Origin: Neckera pumila
Taxonomy: Eukaryota > Streptophyta > Bryopsida > Hypnales > Neckeraceae
Length of the DNA stretch: 64,000 nucleotides
Direction: 5' to 3'
Assembly: GCA_963969595.1 (NCBI GenBank)
Contig: OZ018415.1
Span: 13,454,001 to 13,518,000, forward strand
This document shows, piece after piece, positions 11,886 to 22,945 of this stretch. A model generated the notes under the pieces. The model had not been told where the DNA came from, did no database searches, and saw only the letters and a list, made by a program, of their open reading frames with translations. Within the stretch, counting starts at the first letter, position 1, and every line of letters begins with the position of its first letter. A program made the translations under genes and the position numbers.

Positions 11886-13946
11886 AACAAAAAAAAGAAA
11901 ATAGTGAATCCTCAAGTGACGAAACAGGACCTCACAACCTCCCTCGTCCGAAATGGAGACATAAAAAACCCAAGCTCATACTTCATAGCCGTGGATGTAA
12001 TCCGTCTCCAGTTGGACCAGATCACAATCAAGAGTGGGCCTCACCATTGGCATAGGAACCAGTTGACATAATGGGACATCTAACTGCGAGAGATGGTGAG
12101 GTTCAATTCTCATACTCAATATTGTCAAAACATAATCCAATTTTTGAGCCTTCCGGATGTCGTCTTTGCCTACAAATGAGTCAGTGCCACCAGTCTACTG
12201 GTCATGGTCCTTGACATCCTGAACATTACCCTCCATTGAAATATCGGGATGGACTTGCTCCAAAATCGTGACAAGATCCAAAGCTATAGAGGCAGTGCTG
12301 GTCAGACTAACTGCTGCTTCATTCTGGATGCAAGAAATGAAATTGGTGAGTTGGAGTCTGGACATGTAAGTTTCTGACATCTCAAAAGCAAGAATTAACA
12401 CAGAGGACAGGGATGATAATCAGAAGCAACAAACTTTATAAATTGCAAGTAGCTCAACTAGTTTGTAGCATTAAGACACATATTATATTCCTAATGCTGT
12501 CTATAGACACACGATTTGAGAATGGACTTCCAAACCCCACAATACAGAGACAGTATCCTGTACCCAATTAAAGAGCTAGAGGACCCCTGAAATTCGGGAA
12601 GACTATGGTATTCTTGTTCAAATGTCATTGAAGAATCAGGAAGGATGTAAACTTCTTCATCTAAGCCCAGTGACGTACATCAGGACACTAGAGATAGGGA
12701 GTCCTAGTCCCCCTCAAGATCCCTCAAAAGAACATCAAGGTTCACCAAGCGAATCTCAGGTCGTGGCAGATTCACTCTTTCCTCCAAATGGTCGCCAAGA
12801 GGACGTACGTTCACAACTGTTGGATGAACCTAAAAGACCACAGAGAAACAAAATTAAATCTTATTCCAGAACGGAAAATGTTTGTCCATCCAGAAGCTTT
12901 TCCTTATCAAAATCTTCCCAACCCCAAGAACCTATGAAGGGGCCCTTGGTGGTGAGGGGGTCCCCAAAAGAGTCGGACCTTGCAATAATAAAAATGGAGA
13001 GGGATCTGTTCCCGTCCCTGAAGCCATTCTTGTCTATCTGGAAGCAATTCAAAAACAAAATCTTTCCAACCATACGAACCAGTGAGGGGGCCCTCAGTGG
13101 CGAGGGGGTCCCCGAGGGAGTCGAACCTTGCAATAAAAAAAATGGGGAGGATCTGATCTCCCTCCCTGAAATACAAATCCGTGATACCCAGTTTTATAAA
13201 AAAGCTTCAAGTGTCCCAACCTCTGTTGTGTTAGGAGGGGCCCTCGGTAGCAAGGGGGTCCCCGGACTCAAACTCTGCTGTGAAAAATAATGGGGAGGAA
13301 TCTAATCCCCCTCCTTGAAACACAAATCCATGATACCCAGGTTTATAAAAAAAGCTTCAAGTGTCCCGATCTCTGCTGTGTTAGGAGGGGCCCTCGATAG
13401 CGAGGGGGTCCCCGGGCTCAAACTCTGCTGCGAAAAATAATGGGGAAGGATCAAATTCCCCTCCCCAAAATACAAATCCGTGAAACGTAGTTTTATAAAA
13501 AACCTTCAAGTGTCCCGACCACTGATGTGTTTGGAGGGGCCCTTGGAAGCGAGGGGGTCCCCAGACTCAAACTCTGTTGCAAAAAAAATGGGGAGGGATC
13601 TGATCCCCCTCCCCAAAACACAAATCCGTGAAACCCAATTTTATAAAAAAGCTTCAAGTGTCCCGACCTCTGCTGTGTTAGGAGGGGCCCTTGGTAGCGA
13701 GGGGGTCCCGGACTCAAATTTTGTTGGGAAAAAAAATGGGGAGGGATTTGATCCCCTTCCCCAAAACACAAATCCGTAAAATCCAGTTTTATAAAAAAGC
13801 TTCAAGTGTCCGAACATAACAAAATATAAGTGTGCTGAACCCCGAAAGAGTGAATTCTATACCTCTGAAGGTTGTGCATCAGAACTTGACTGGGGAACAC
13901 AAGCCTCCTCCCTTCGGGCGAGATCGTGTCCACTTCTTGTCTCCAT
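11886..13946 (-). pseudogene. TE-associated protein gene of unknown function, decayed
   Basis: Minus-strand exons: 13863-13946 (ATG at 13946, 28 codons, donor GTATAG), 12230-12323 (acceptor after TGCATCCAG, phase 0 in, phase 1 out) and about 11886-12169 (phase 1 in). The phases join without adjustment. Exon 3 encodes a hydrophobic/charged segment ending ETDYIHGYEV, a TGA at 11976-11978, then AWVFYVSISDEGG in the same frame. I associate G-Y-x(4)-V-F-Y-V-S with uncharacterised plant transposon proteins, so the TGA is probably a nonsense mutation. An alternative 3' end for exon 2 gives a stop at about 12196 and a 70-residue product. The first intron (about 1.5 kb) contains the 149-bp array. The neighbour at 15.2 kb is a divergently oriented transposase gene. 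The function is unknown. Confidence 0.45.
12880..13815. repeat. 149-bp tandem repeat array, about six units
   Basis: The core GGGGCCCT...AGGGGGTCCCC recurs at about 12938, 13087, 13236, 13386, 13535 and 13682, and AAGCTTCAAGTGTCC at about 13203, 13352, 13501, 13651 and 13798. The period is 147-150 bp. The three downstream units are most alike; the upstream ones are degenerate. Each unit holds a short GC-rich imperfect hairpin. Open frames through the array on both strands are a by-product of the repeat and are not genes. Confidence 0.85.
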
Positions 13947-13999
13947 TGACTCCAACAACGATTTAGCCGGCAAAAGTGCGCCTGAAGAACTTTGCAACA

Positions 14000-15174
14000 C
14001 CGAGAGATCAAATGAGAATCTGGAGAAGGAGGAGCAAAGAGGGAGGCAAATCGTGATATCTCCAACCTGCGGGGGAGAAAAGAGGAGTCGGAGGACGTCG
14101 TCGCACGAGAAGAAAAGAATCAGGGATCATCTAGGACAGAGGAGGCGGTAGGCATTTAGGGTTTAGGATAATGTTCTCGGATGCTGGCCCCCCACGATAT
14201 CCACCTCTTGGGGGGACCCCATAACCAGTGGGATATAGGTTGACAAGTCTAAATTCAAATTTCCCACACATTCACCTTTTGTTTAGTTAATTTGGAAATA
14301 CCATCATGAGTATAACGGATATTAAATCCTTGTCACAAATCCAATGAAGTCTCAAACTATTTCATAACAGGCACTTACAATGGAAATACAATGGCTGTTT
14401 CTGACTATGACTTCCTTGGATTCTTCTTCGGATTCATGATCTGGAAATTCTAATGCAAAGTTACTTCTTGGATTTCCGATGTTGGAATTCCAGTGAGCCT
14501 TTTGGACTTCTGAGTGTCTAGGTTCTACAAGTGATGTACCATTGCTTACATCTCTCTGTCATTTCATTATGCTTCACTTGATCTCCTTGGAACTACTGAA
14601 GTACAGTGTACTCCTTCGCTTCTTCTTCAACTCTACCCTAGATTTTTGCATCTATCCTAAACGCTGGCATAATTATAGGTCCTACATTCATAGAAATATG
14701 ACACCACTAATAGAATCATGAAATAGTGAAACTTCGCTGAAAGAATGAAATGACTGAGCACATTGTGGCATTATATACTAGTGGGGTGAGTACTTTATTT
14801 TATTGTTTTCAATTTGAAATTTGACATACGATTAATGGAAGTTAGTTTTATAGGCGCAGCCCTGTTAATACTCTTGGATTCAAAATTCATGGCTGGGATA
14901 TCAAGCGTGATCTTGAAATTTGGTGGTTTCAAAAATTGCAAAGAGTGTACTTACTGTATTTGATTTCTGTGGATATTTGGTAATTAAGTCTTTCATTGCA
15001 AATTTGATTAGGTGAGCAACTGAGACACCGTCATTTCGGATGTGACAAGATTTTTCAAAATTCAGATGAACATGTAGTTTTTTAAGGATTCCACACTGAT
15101 AACACATCCATCATTAGAACGGTATAAATAAATTGTTTGACTACAGAAATTCTCTTTCACAACTGACATGCGCC
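14000..15174. other. Spacer between divergent TE genes
   Basis: 14000-14170 is the leader side of the minus-strand gene and includes a single TTTAGGGTTTAGG telomere-like phrase near 14157. 14170-15174 is AT-rich upstream sequence of the MULE-like gene, with a TATAAATA box at 15123-15130, about 50 bp before the ATG. No coding frame is supported. Confidence 0.35.
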
Positions 15175-16073
15175 ATGGCGTCCATCAGAGCTCTTGGGTA
15201 TGAGGTGCCTCTGATTCTCCATTTGAACGTTCACGGGCTAGCTGAGGTCTCTAGTGACCTAATTCACGTCCATTATGGTTTCAAGGAGTCCTCAATCTAT
15301 GTTGAGGAAGATATATTTTCAGAGTCAGGGTCACTGCTTCATTCAGTTCTCATTCCTAGGATTAACAATGTTCATGGTTACTTGTGGGGTTTATCGGCGG
15401 ATCATTATAGAGCATTTGGGTTAAGCGATGATGTGATGGCTGCCTCAACAGATGTATTGACTCCCTTGTCTGATGCATCAACTGCACAGAATCTAATATT
15501 ACGAGTCGTCAAAGTAGAATCCAAAGGTCCTTCTCAAAGTGATGATGAAAGTGGTTGCGTTTTGGTTCTTCCTATTGAGAAGCAATTTTTAAGTCCAATT
15601 GTAGAATTATCCAATGGTTTTGAGGATGAGACAGAGAATGTTGGTCGCCGTTCTTCTTCAATGAACCTCTCGTACGGTTCGGCGAGAGATCCCACAACCC
15701 AGTTTGCTGGCAGACATGACAGTAGTGCTAGGAGCTCTATCCTCTCTAGACCGCCTGTTTGTCCAGTAGAACCTCAATTCTCTAGTGTCATGACATGTCT
15801 TAAGAAGTTACAAACTATTTGAGGGTGTAGGAACGAGCTTGCTTCCATCGATTTTGATTCCATAACATATAGCAAGGTTCAGTTCCTGCCAACTAGTTTT
15901 GACATCGACATTGTCTTAGAGCTTCCACCATATCGGTCTTTAACTTCTGCCAGTTCCTCTAAGAACATCATTGGCATGGACAAACACTACAACGGTCATG
16001 CCTGGTGTCATACTATGACCTCAAACATTCACAACGACTATGGTCTGAAATTCAGAAAGTCTAATTGCGTTGG

Positions 16074-16088
16074 TCACTTACTCACTTA
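16074..16088 (+). other. Possible transposon excision footprint
   Basis: The sequence reads TCACTTA, C, TCACTTA. Removing eight bases restores the transposase frame across CVGHL...ACTND. A near-duplicate 8-mer with an altered junction base is what an excised hAT element (8-bp target site) leaves behind; replication slippage would look the same. Confidence 0.4.
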
Positions 16089-16696
16089 GCATGCACAAAT
16101 GATACATGCAATTACTTGAAGCGTTGCACCAAAAGAAATGAAACGAAGTGGTTGGGTAATACTAGTACTCCTTTCAATGTAGGATTGATTGCTCCAAAGG
16201 ATTCTACATTAGTATGCAAGGTTTGCAAACAACCACCTACTTGCGTCAATTTTTGCGAAGAAAGAAGTTACTATGTCGTAGGGGCAGCTGATATGTCTAG
16301 AGCTTGCATTCATTTAGGGTCCCATAATCATTTAGAGTCCAATGGCCTCTGCCAAGATTCTATAGGCACCATATCAGGACTCATTGCAAAAGAAGTAGAA
16401 AAGACACCTACGGCCAAAGCCTCTGCAATAGCACTGGCTGCTAGCAAAGAGTTCTTGGATACATTTCTGGTGCACTCGGGTGATGGCCCCAAGGAAATGC
16501 TGAGGAGCAAGCCACTAAACAACATTATGGGCAAATTCCAAGTTCTTAGCTCACAAAATGTTAGAAATCTTATTGCGTCTTTCCATAGCACTAGAGTTGG
16601 AGGCAGAGAGATTGACGACCTACTTGCAATGAAAAAACAAGCAAAGATTGAGTTCATCCACGACAGTGTATTTCCGGGAAAGACCAATCCGCATTA

Positions 16697-19600
16697 GGTA
16701 AGTTTCGGAACCCTCTCAGCCGCGAGGATGGGTTCCGGGTCAATGACTGCATAGACCCAAGAGAGAAGAGATTGTTGCAGTACATCCTTACAATCCTTAG
16801 TCCAGAGAGGCCAAGTCGAGTTTCCCGAACCCTAGCCAACACCATCTTCGGTGCGTTAGTAGGGGACCGGAAAGTAGATTGGAGAGTGATCATTCAGGAT
16901 CAGGTAGATAAGATGGCAAAGGCGAAGAGGGCTAAGCCGTCCCCTATCTGCCCCTTTCTCTATCATCTTTATCAGTATGAGGGAGTATTGACGAAGGATG
17001 AGGAGGTAGAGTATGAAGCCGCATCCGCCCTCGTACAATTTGAACTTCCGGACTTAGAACCTGAGACTGGAATGGAGGACGAGTCCTCAGATGAGGAAGA
17101 TGAAAAGGAAGAGGGTAAGGATGATCTGAGTGAGTCAGAAAGGGAAGGCGATAATGAGGGAAAGGCGAGGGGAAAGGATACGAGAGGAAAGGATCGAGTA
17201 GAAGAGGAACAAACCAAGGAAAGTGATCCGGTCTGGAGAGATGAGCCACTTGAGAGGATTTCACGAGAGCTGAGTGACTTCAAAGACCCGTATATGAAGG
17301 AAAGGAGAGTGATGCAGACCATCTGCACCATTGTAGGGGTCATTCACCTGAGCCAAGCCTTAATTCGAGTAAGCCGGCTTATTCGAGAAAATGAGAGTCA
17401 AGAAAGAAAGGCGGAGCTAGCCAAGTAGACCAGCCAACTGGCAACCCTGAGGCAAGAGCTACGGAAGAAGGATGAAGAAGTGGAGAGGGAGAAGAAATTC
17501 TCCATCCAGACCCGGGATACCCTATCCCGAATCCGGGACTTCATCAAACATCCGGGAGAAGTGGTGAACAAGGCCAACCTCTTCGACGAACAGGTGATGG
17601 AGGAGAGTAAGCAGTTAGCTCCGAAGGTGGTTTTGGCGATGGTAACTTACCACAAAAAGATGGAATCTATGCTGGAGTAGCTGCGAGAAGTAATGAGCGA
17701 AATCAGACCGCAAGGTGATCCTGTACCGATACCGGAACCGGAAACCGAACCAGCCTCGTAGCCAGCCAAGGAAGACAAGATCGAGGGGAAGACTCCTCAG
17801 GTATTACCTAACCCACCTATTTCGGAGGAGCACTAGGAGGCCAAGACCAACCCGCTGGAGGAGACTGAGGTGGAAATCACCAAGGTCACCAAATCTGAAC
17901 CCAATACGGTGGAGATAACGGGAGTGACTGCACTAAATCCAGCGAAGGTGCAGGGACCGGAACCAGCAACCGGTGCAGGCGGGTCAGTCCCAGGGGAGAG
18001 CGCCAAGACCAAGCAACTAAGTACCCTCTCACCTTTTAAGTCTTCTCCGAAGACTCCTGGAAAGAAGGTGCATTTTGGAGAAGAAGGAGGGATGACTAGC
18101 TTGATCTAGTCCATTGTCAAGACCGAATTGGGAGCCAATCGCGAGTAGTCATCAAGATCGCACGGGAAGGGAGTAATCCAGAAGGTAATTGGAGGTGAAG
18201 CAACACCTCAAAGCAAGGCGGTGAAACCTATCCTGATGGTGCACAAGAGAAAGGCTTCAGAACCCTTGTCGACTAAGAAGAAAGCGGCTAGTGTCGTGTT
18301 GAGAGGAGCGCGCTTTGGGAATACACAGGGTATTTGGTTGCAACTGGGATAAGTTAGCCAGGGTCTTCAAACAAACTTCGTATCTTCTAATCTTCAATCT
18401 TCAATCTTCAATCTTCAAACTCCTCCCCGTTGGTCTATCCTGTGTTGGCTCTAAACAGGTCAAGGTTCGGTCAGGTAGGTAATAAGAAACCACGGGCCTT
18501 GGACGGGTAAAACGGGACAGCATAACACGAGATGCCGTCCGGATGATGAGCTCCTAAACTTCAAACCCACGGTGACCAGCAATCATGCCTCACCGGTGGG
18601 AACAATATATAAGATCGACTATGTGGGTGATTAATCCCACTTTGTCGCCACAAACACAAAATGGGACTACTCTTGGATTCCCACAGAGCCCGCAACAGGT
18701 TTACAATGTAGAAAGGAAGAACAACTAGCCTCCAAAACCGGCTGGGAATAACAAATAAACAAATCGGGCCACAAACCACAACATAGAAGGGTCTTCAAGT
18801 CTTTATCTCTTCATTTCTCCTTGTCTTGTATTCTTGAAGTGTTCAAAAATACAACAAGGAAACCGAAAACTAACTCCAAAATACCTCTAAACTTCAAACT
18901 AATGCTACAAATGCCTTACAACTCCAAATGTTAAGTATCTTAGCTTTTTGAAAAGCTAACAAAATATAATAACACTCCTCCAAAATTCAACTCATTCTAA
19001 CCTACTGTGCAGACACTATAGACAGAACAAGTTTCGGCCTTCATTCTCTAAAGACAGCAGACCTCTCCTTCTACGTATCTTCATATCTCCCTCAAAAATA
19101 CTTCAATTATGAAGTATAATAAGTTTTTGAAAAGCTAGTCACACAATCTTCAACCTCACAAAATCTCATACAAATTCAAACTACTGTCCATCCGTTATAC
19201 GGCTCAAAAGTCTCAGCTTCTCTTAATTGGGTAACCGCAAACTTTCTACCTTCAAACTATCACAACTCTCTCAATAATCCTTCAAATCAAGCTTGCAAAC
19301 TCATTTTGAAAAGATAATTTCACAAGGAACAAACTCAAACATTTTTCTTTCAAAAACTTTCATACATATAGAGATATCTCTTCTCGAAACTCGGTTTTCT
19401 CCCTAAAACCAAAAACTACACACACCTACCTCTCCACACACACAACAACAACACAATAACTCAATAATTCCCAAAACAATTGGTCTTCCCTCTTAACTCG
19501 ATCACAACATGAGAGAAGATGAAAAGTAATCGCCTTTTTACCACCTATCTCCACTTTATCTCCACTCTAACTTCACTCTATTTCTTTATTTTTTACTTTT

Positions 19601-20234
19601 CCATTCTATCTCCACCTTATCTTATCTCTAACTTCACTTTATCCCTTTATCTTTTACTTTTCTATTCTATCTTCACCTTATCTTATCTCTAACTTCACTC
19701 TATCCACTCTATCTACGGAATAAAGAACTAAAATCTACATATATCTAGTAGAGGTAAAAAAAAACTAGAGCTCCAATTTCTTGAGACTCAGAAAAAAAAC
19801 CCTCTAGTTCGACATAGTATAATCTAAATAAAACACAAAGAAAAAGAATATCAAATGAGATGAAGCTACCTCAAATGACTTCAACTTCTTTATGATGCAA
19901 CAAACATTAAAATCTATCTAAATCATATATATATATATACATAATCTACCTAATGTCTGCATTTGCAACACGACACCGGATTCCGGAGGAGGAAGAATAA
20001 GATGACAAATCGGATGAAGAGGAAGAAGAGTCCGGATCGGAGCAAGAATCGAAACTTTACTCTGATCCAGACCAGGCATTGGCAGACACTCGAGCAATGA
20101 AGGCCAAGGCGACCAGAGAAATGACCAAACTCCGGGCCAAACGAGCTGCCAAACTTCAGACCGAAAAGAAGCCGCTGGCCCGAAAGGGACTAGCCAGGAC
20201 GGACGATTCGCTGGTAAAGAAGAATAGGAAGTAG
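16697..20234 (+). pseudogene. Gag-like ORF of a plant retroelement, six TAG interruptions
   Basis: The frame from about 16697 to 18350 opens with NPLSREDGFRVNDC, followed by PERPSRVSRTLANTIFGALVG, a helical region, a long acidic Glu/Ser stretch (about 17060-17220), a coiled-coil-like Lys/Glu segment (17440-17700) and a Pro/Glu/Thr tail. In-frame stops are at 17426, 17678, 17759, 17834, 18107 and 18146; all are TAG. A further acidic/basic stretch (19978-20234, ending KKNRK) looks like the C-terminus, displaced by an insertion at about 18345-19962. I recognise the layout from plant TE gag-like proteins but no diagnostic zinc knuckle is present. Confidence 0.5.
18338..19969. mobile_element. Candidate 1.6-kb insertion inside the gag-like ORF
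   Basis: A pyrimidine-rich, non-coding block separates two parts of the gag-like frame. TTGCAAC occurs at both edges (18338-18344 and 19963-19969) and could be a 7-bp target duplication. Inside are an 8-bp tandem run (AATCTTC, near 18385-18420), a duplicated phrase of about 65 bp (19570-19700) and an AT run at 19925-19940. No terminal repeats were found, so the class is unknown. Confidence 0.35.
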
Positions 20235-22860
20235 GTAGAGGACTGTAGCAAAGATGGTAGGGCTGCAGGCCTAATTTTGGCAGTAGGAAAGTTTTAAGCA
20301 AGTAGGAGTTAAGACTCGGGTTAATTCCGGAATTATAGGATCTGAGATCCACTTTTAGTGGACACTTTTTTGGACTGTAGTTAAGTCAACTACTCTAGCA
20401 ATCCGGGAAGGAATGAAACGTATCATTCTCTTGGCTGAAATTAGACATAGACACTTTTTGAGTTAGAGTGATAGTTTAGTATTTAAGCTCAGATTATTGA
20501 TGTGATCCGGGTTCATTTCCATGCTTTGTTTTTCTAATAGAATATCTGCAAAACCCATTGGTATTTTCCAATTCACAATTGTGTGTTGCATGCTTTTGCA
20601 CTTGTCCATGTTTTTGTTTGAGCAATGTGATTGCAAACTTGGGTAAGGAGGGAGTGAGCCCGGATGCAGGAAGTATCCAGTCCCTGGAGAGATTGAATAG
20701 CAGACAGGATACAGTAGGATTTCCTTTGAGGATTAGAGCTGGCTTTTGTCAAAAAGCACCCATTGCTCTCCCACTTTTCCTGACTCTCCTTCTCTACCTA
20801 GATCGTGGATTGTCTGGTAGTTCGTTGTTGTAGCCTTTGGTAGGAGAATTCAGACCATCTTGCATGACTTGCTAGCTTGTGTAGTCCTTCCGGTCTAGTT
20901 GTGAGGAAGGTCTCGTTTTCAATGTTCTTTTCCAAGTTTTCTTTTCCAAGTTTATTCTATGGAAACTCCTGACACATTAAACTCAAAGGGTAGGAGTTAA
21001 GCTTCCTTCCTTAATCCCAAAGTTGCGGATCCCTCTTGGTCCAGAGGTTAAACTCGAGTTTAAATACATATAGTAATTACCCTAGACCGGCAGTATAATC
21101 AGGAAAGCGTTTTCCGGTTCCGGATTATTGGAATTGGATCCGGTCTAGACTAGTACTTGGGGTTTTGTTTTGTATACCAATTAGTAACATTCCAGTCAAT
21201 TAGGAGAACTACAACCCAAATCTCTCTGGAACGATACACGAGTCATTTTAGGGCCAATTTGGACCTTAGAGAAGGAATTCTGTTTTCTGTGCTACGACAG
21301 CGGGTCAAGGGCTAGACTACTATTGCATGCCACGTTTATGATTCCAGCTATTGTAAGGTAGTGACTATTGCAGTTTGCGATATACAGTCGGAGGATACTG
21401 ATGGACAAGTCGTTATGTGGACATGTCTCAATAGAGTTATGGAGAAAAATGGCTTATCCAATCCCAATTTTAAAGGCTTTATGGCAGACAACGCACAAGC
21501 CAATTGGAATGCTGTTCGTATAGTTTACGACTCTGGTGATCCTTCTGTGAAGATGGTGGACCGTGAATGCACCTGCCTCTTTTACTGGGCTACCTCAATG
21601 AAACAACAAATAGAGAAACTTATCAAGCGCAAGTTTCAAAATCAACACATGAAGCTCTGCAGAGACTACAAGGATGCCAAGAATCTAGATGAAGCAGAGA
21701 GCAGATACCTTCAAATCAAGGCATGGTGGTACTCCTCAAGGGCAGCAACAAAAGAAAGCTTGAAAGAATTGGAGTTGTGGTTAGCGTTCTAGCAGTTCAG
21801 ATACCGTCAATGAGGTGGCTTCATGGAGACTGTAAGACCTTCCTTCTTGCTTCTTTTACTTTCTATGCAATGATACTTGGAGTTCTTTCTGTGCTTTTGG
21901 GATTGAACCTCTTTCTTCTCCTGTCGCTTGTCCAGGATCTATCAGCAAAAGAATTGGCAGATATTCCTTCCTGCAACCTTTCCAAAACGATTCTCAACAA
22001 GTGGTTGCAAGCTTTTGGGAAATGGGGGACGGACTTATACGTTGCGACATGTGATGATTGGGTGCGGGCGTTCATGCAAATGACTAATTATCAGGTGTAC
22101 TTTAAGGGCGGCCCATCTAGATTTGGCCCATCAAGACATGACTTGAAGCTGAAGAGAGCAGTAGCATCGATGGATGGAAAGAGAATTACCGACGCTTTGT
22201 ACAATATGCCCGGTGCCGAGGAAGTATGCACATGTATACTAGATTTAGAAGGAGAAGAAGTTTTTGGGTCAACCAAACAAAGACTGGATGTGCCCATTGG
22301 ATCCGAAGGTGGTTCTCATTGCCCCGATAAGGTGAACTTCTCTCATCCTAGAGTCCAGTTGAGGTCCACCGAAGTTGCAGCTGCCAATGTGGAGGAACTG
22401 GCACCAGTGTTTCCTCATGCAAAGCACGTTTTGGAGACGGATTGTGACCCCTCCGAGTGGCACATAGCTTGCATTTTTGTGAAGTTGAAGAGGAAGTGCC
22501 ATGCCATTCAGTCTCAAATGGAGGTGAAGTGCAAGATGATCATAGCTAAGGGATCAAAAGCCACCGCTGCTCCAATATACAAGGGTCAATGACGCGAGTA
22601 CAAAGGTTTAAGAGTGGAGATAGATGAATTCCGGTTTTGTCCAGATAATATCCAACGTTGTGTGATGGGCCCCAAGAGGTCTCATGTTCTCAGTCGACTA
22701 AAGATCCCTAATGTCTAGCCAGTGATGATTGGTAAGGCCTTCTCTTTTGACGAGATTATTTTCTTTGAAGAAGCTGGCTTCCACTTGCAAGAACAACCGT
22801 CCTTGTCTCCGCGTCGTCTCTTCACGTCCTCAAAGCTTTTTGAAGTTGTAGAATGGACTT

Positions 22861-22945
22861 GACAGGGTACGTCTCCTCACACATCTCCTCACACGTCTCA
22901 ATGATTGTCCTTGTCGTTAAGACGTGTGAAGAGACGTACCCTGTC
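22861..22945. mobile_element. 85-bp MITE with 15-bp perfect TIRs
   Basis: The ends are GACAGGGTACGTCTC and its exact reverse complement. The flanks are ATGGACTT (22853-22860) and ATGGACTG (22946-22953), a 7-of-8 target duplication typical of hAT-type elements. It sits between the 3' ends of two convergent ORFs and supplies the stop codons now used by both. Confidence 0.6.

Larger units (their letters stand above)
16691..21240 (+). mobile_element. Gag-like element inserted in the MULE-like gene
   Basis: The MULE reading frame stops making sense after DSVFPGK (about 16685) and resumes near 21240. The inserted DNA carries one gag-like frame and about 1 kb of non-coding sequence after it (20240-21240). 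No LTR pair, pol, integrase or clear target duplication could be found, so the outer limits are approximate and the class (LTR-derived, TRIM-like, other) is open. Confidence 0.45.
15175..22863 (+). pseudogene. MULE-like transposase pseudogene, split by a later insertion
   Basis: Part 1 is 15175-16690 and part 2 about 21240-22863, with an intron at 21832-21935. It starts MASIRALGYEVPLILHLNV. A Cys/His-rich region follows (CVGHL..., C-x2-C in LVCKVCKQPPTC, then RACIHLGSHNH), resembling the zinc-binding DNA-binding part of Mutator-like transposases. Part 2 has MTIAVCDIQSED and FKGFMADNAQANWNAVR, which I take as DDE-core strands with the second Asp in MAD. The C-terminal block FRFCPDNIQRCV is also typical of this uncharacterised plant family as I remember it. 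Damage: TGA at 15820, an 8-nt frameshifting insertion at 16074-16088, TAG near 21303, TAG and TGA in the segment that should read FWQFRYRQWGGFM (about 21793 and 21811), TGA at 22590, TAG near 22716. About 40 residues between the two parts are lost or unrecognised. The superfamily label is an inference from the motif layout. Confidence 0.7.

Noticed and set aside
12622..13290. 222-codon plus-strand frame over the 149-bp array
   Set aside because: It owes its openness to the tandem repeat; frames also stay open on the minus strand through the same units, and no domain is present.
16944..17343. Minus-strand Ser/Pro-rich frames
   Set aside because: Antisense shadows of the acidic stretch in the gag-like ORF.
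16697..18350. TAG reassigned to glutamine
   Set aside because: The SQS1-like host gene ends in TAG, and TGA/TAA stops occur in neighbouring pseudogenes; mutation of CAG explains the pattern more simply.
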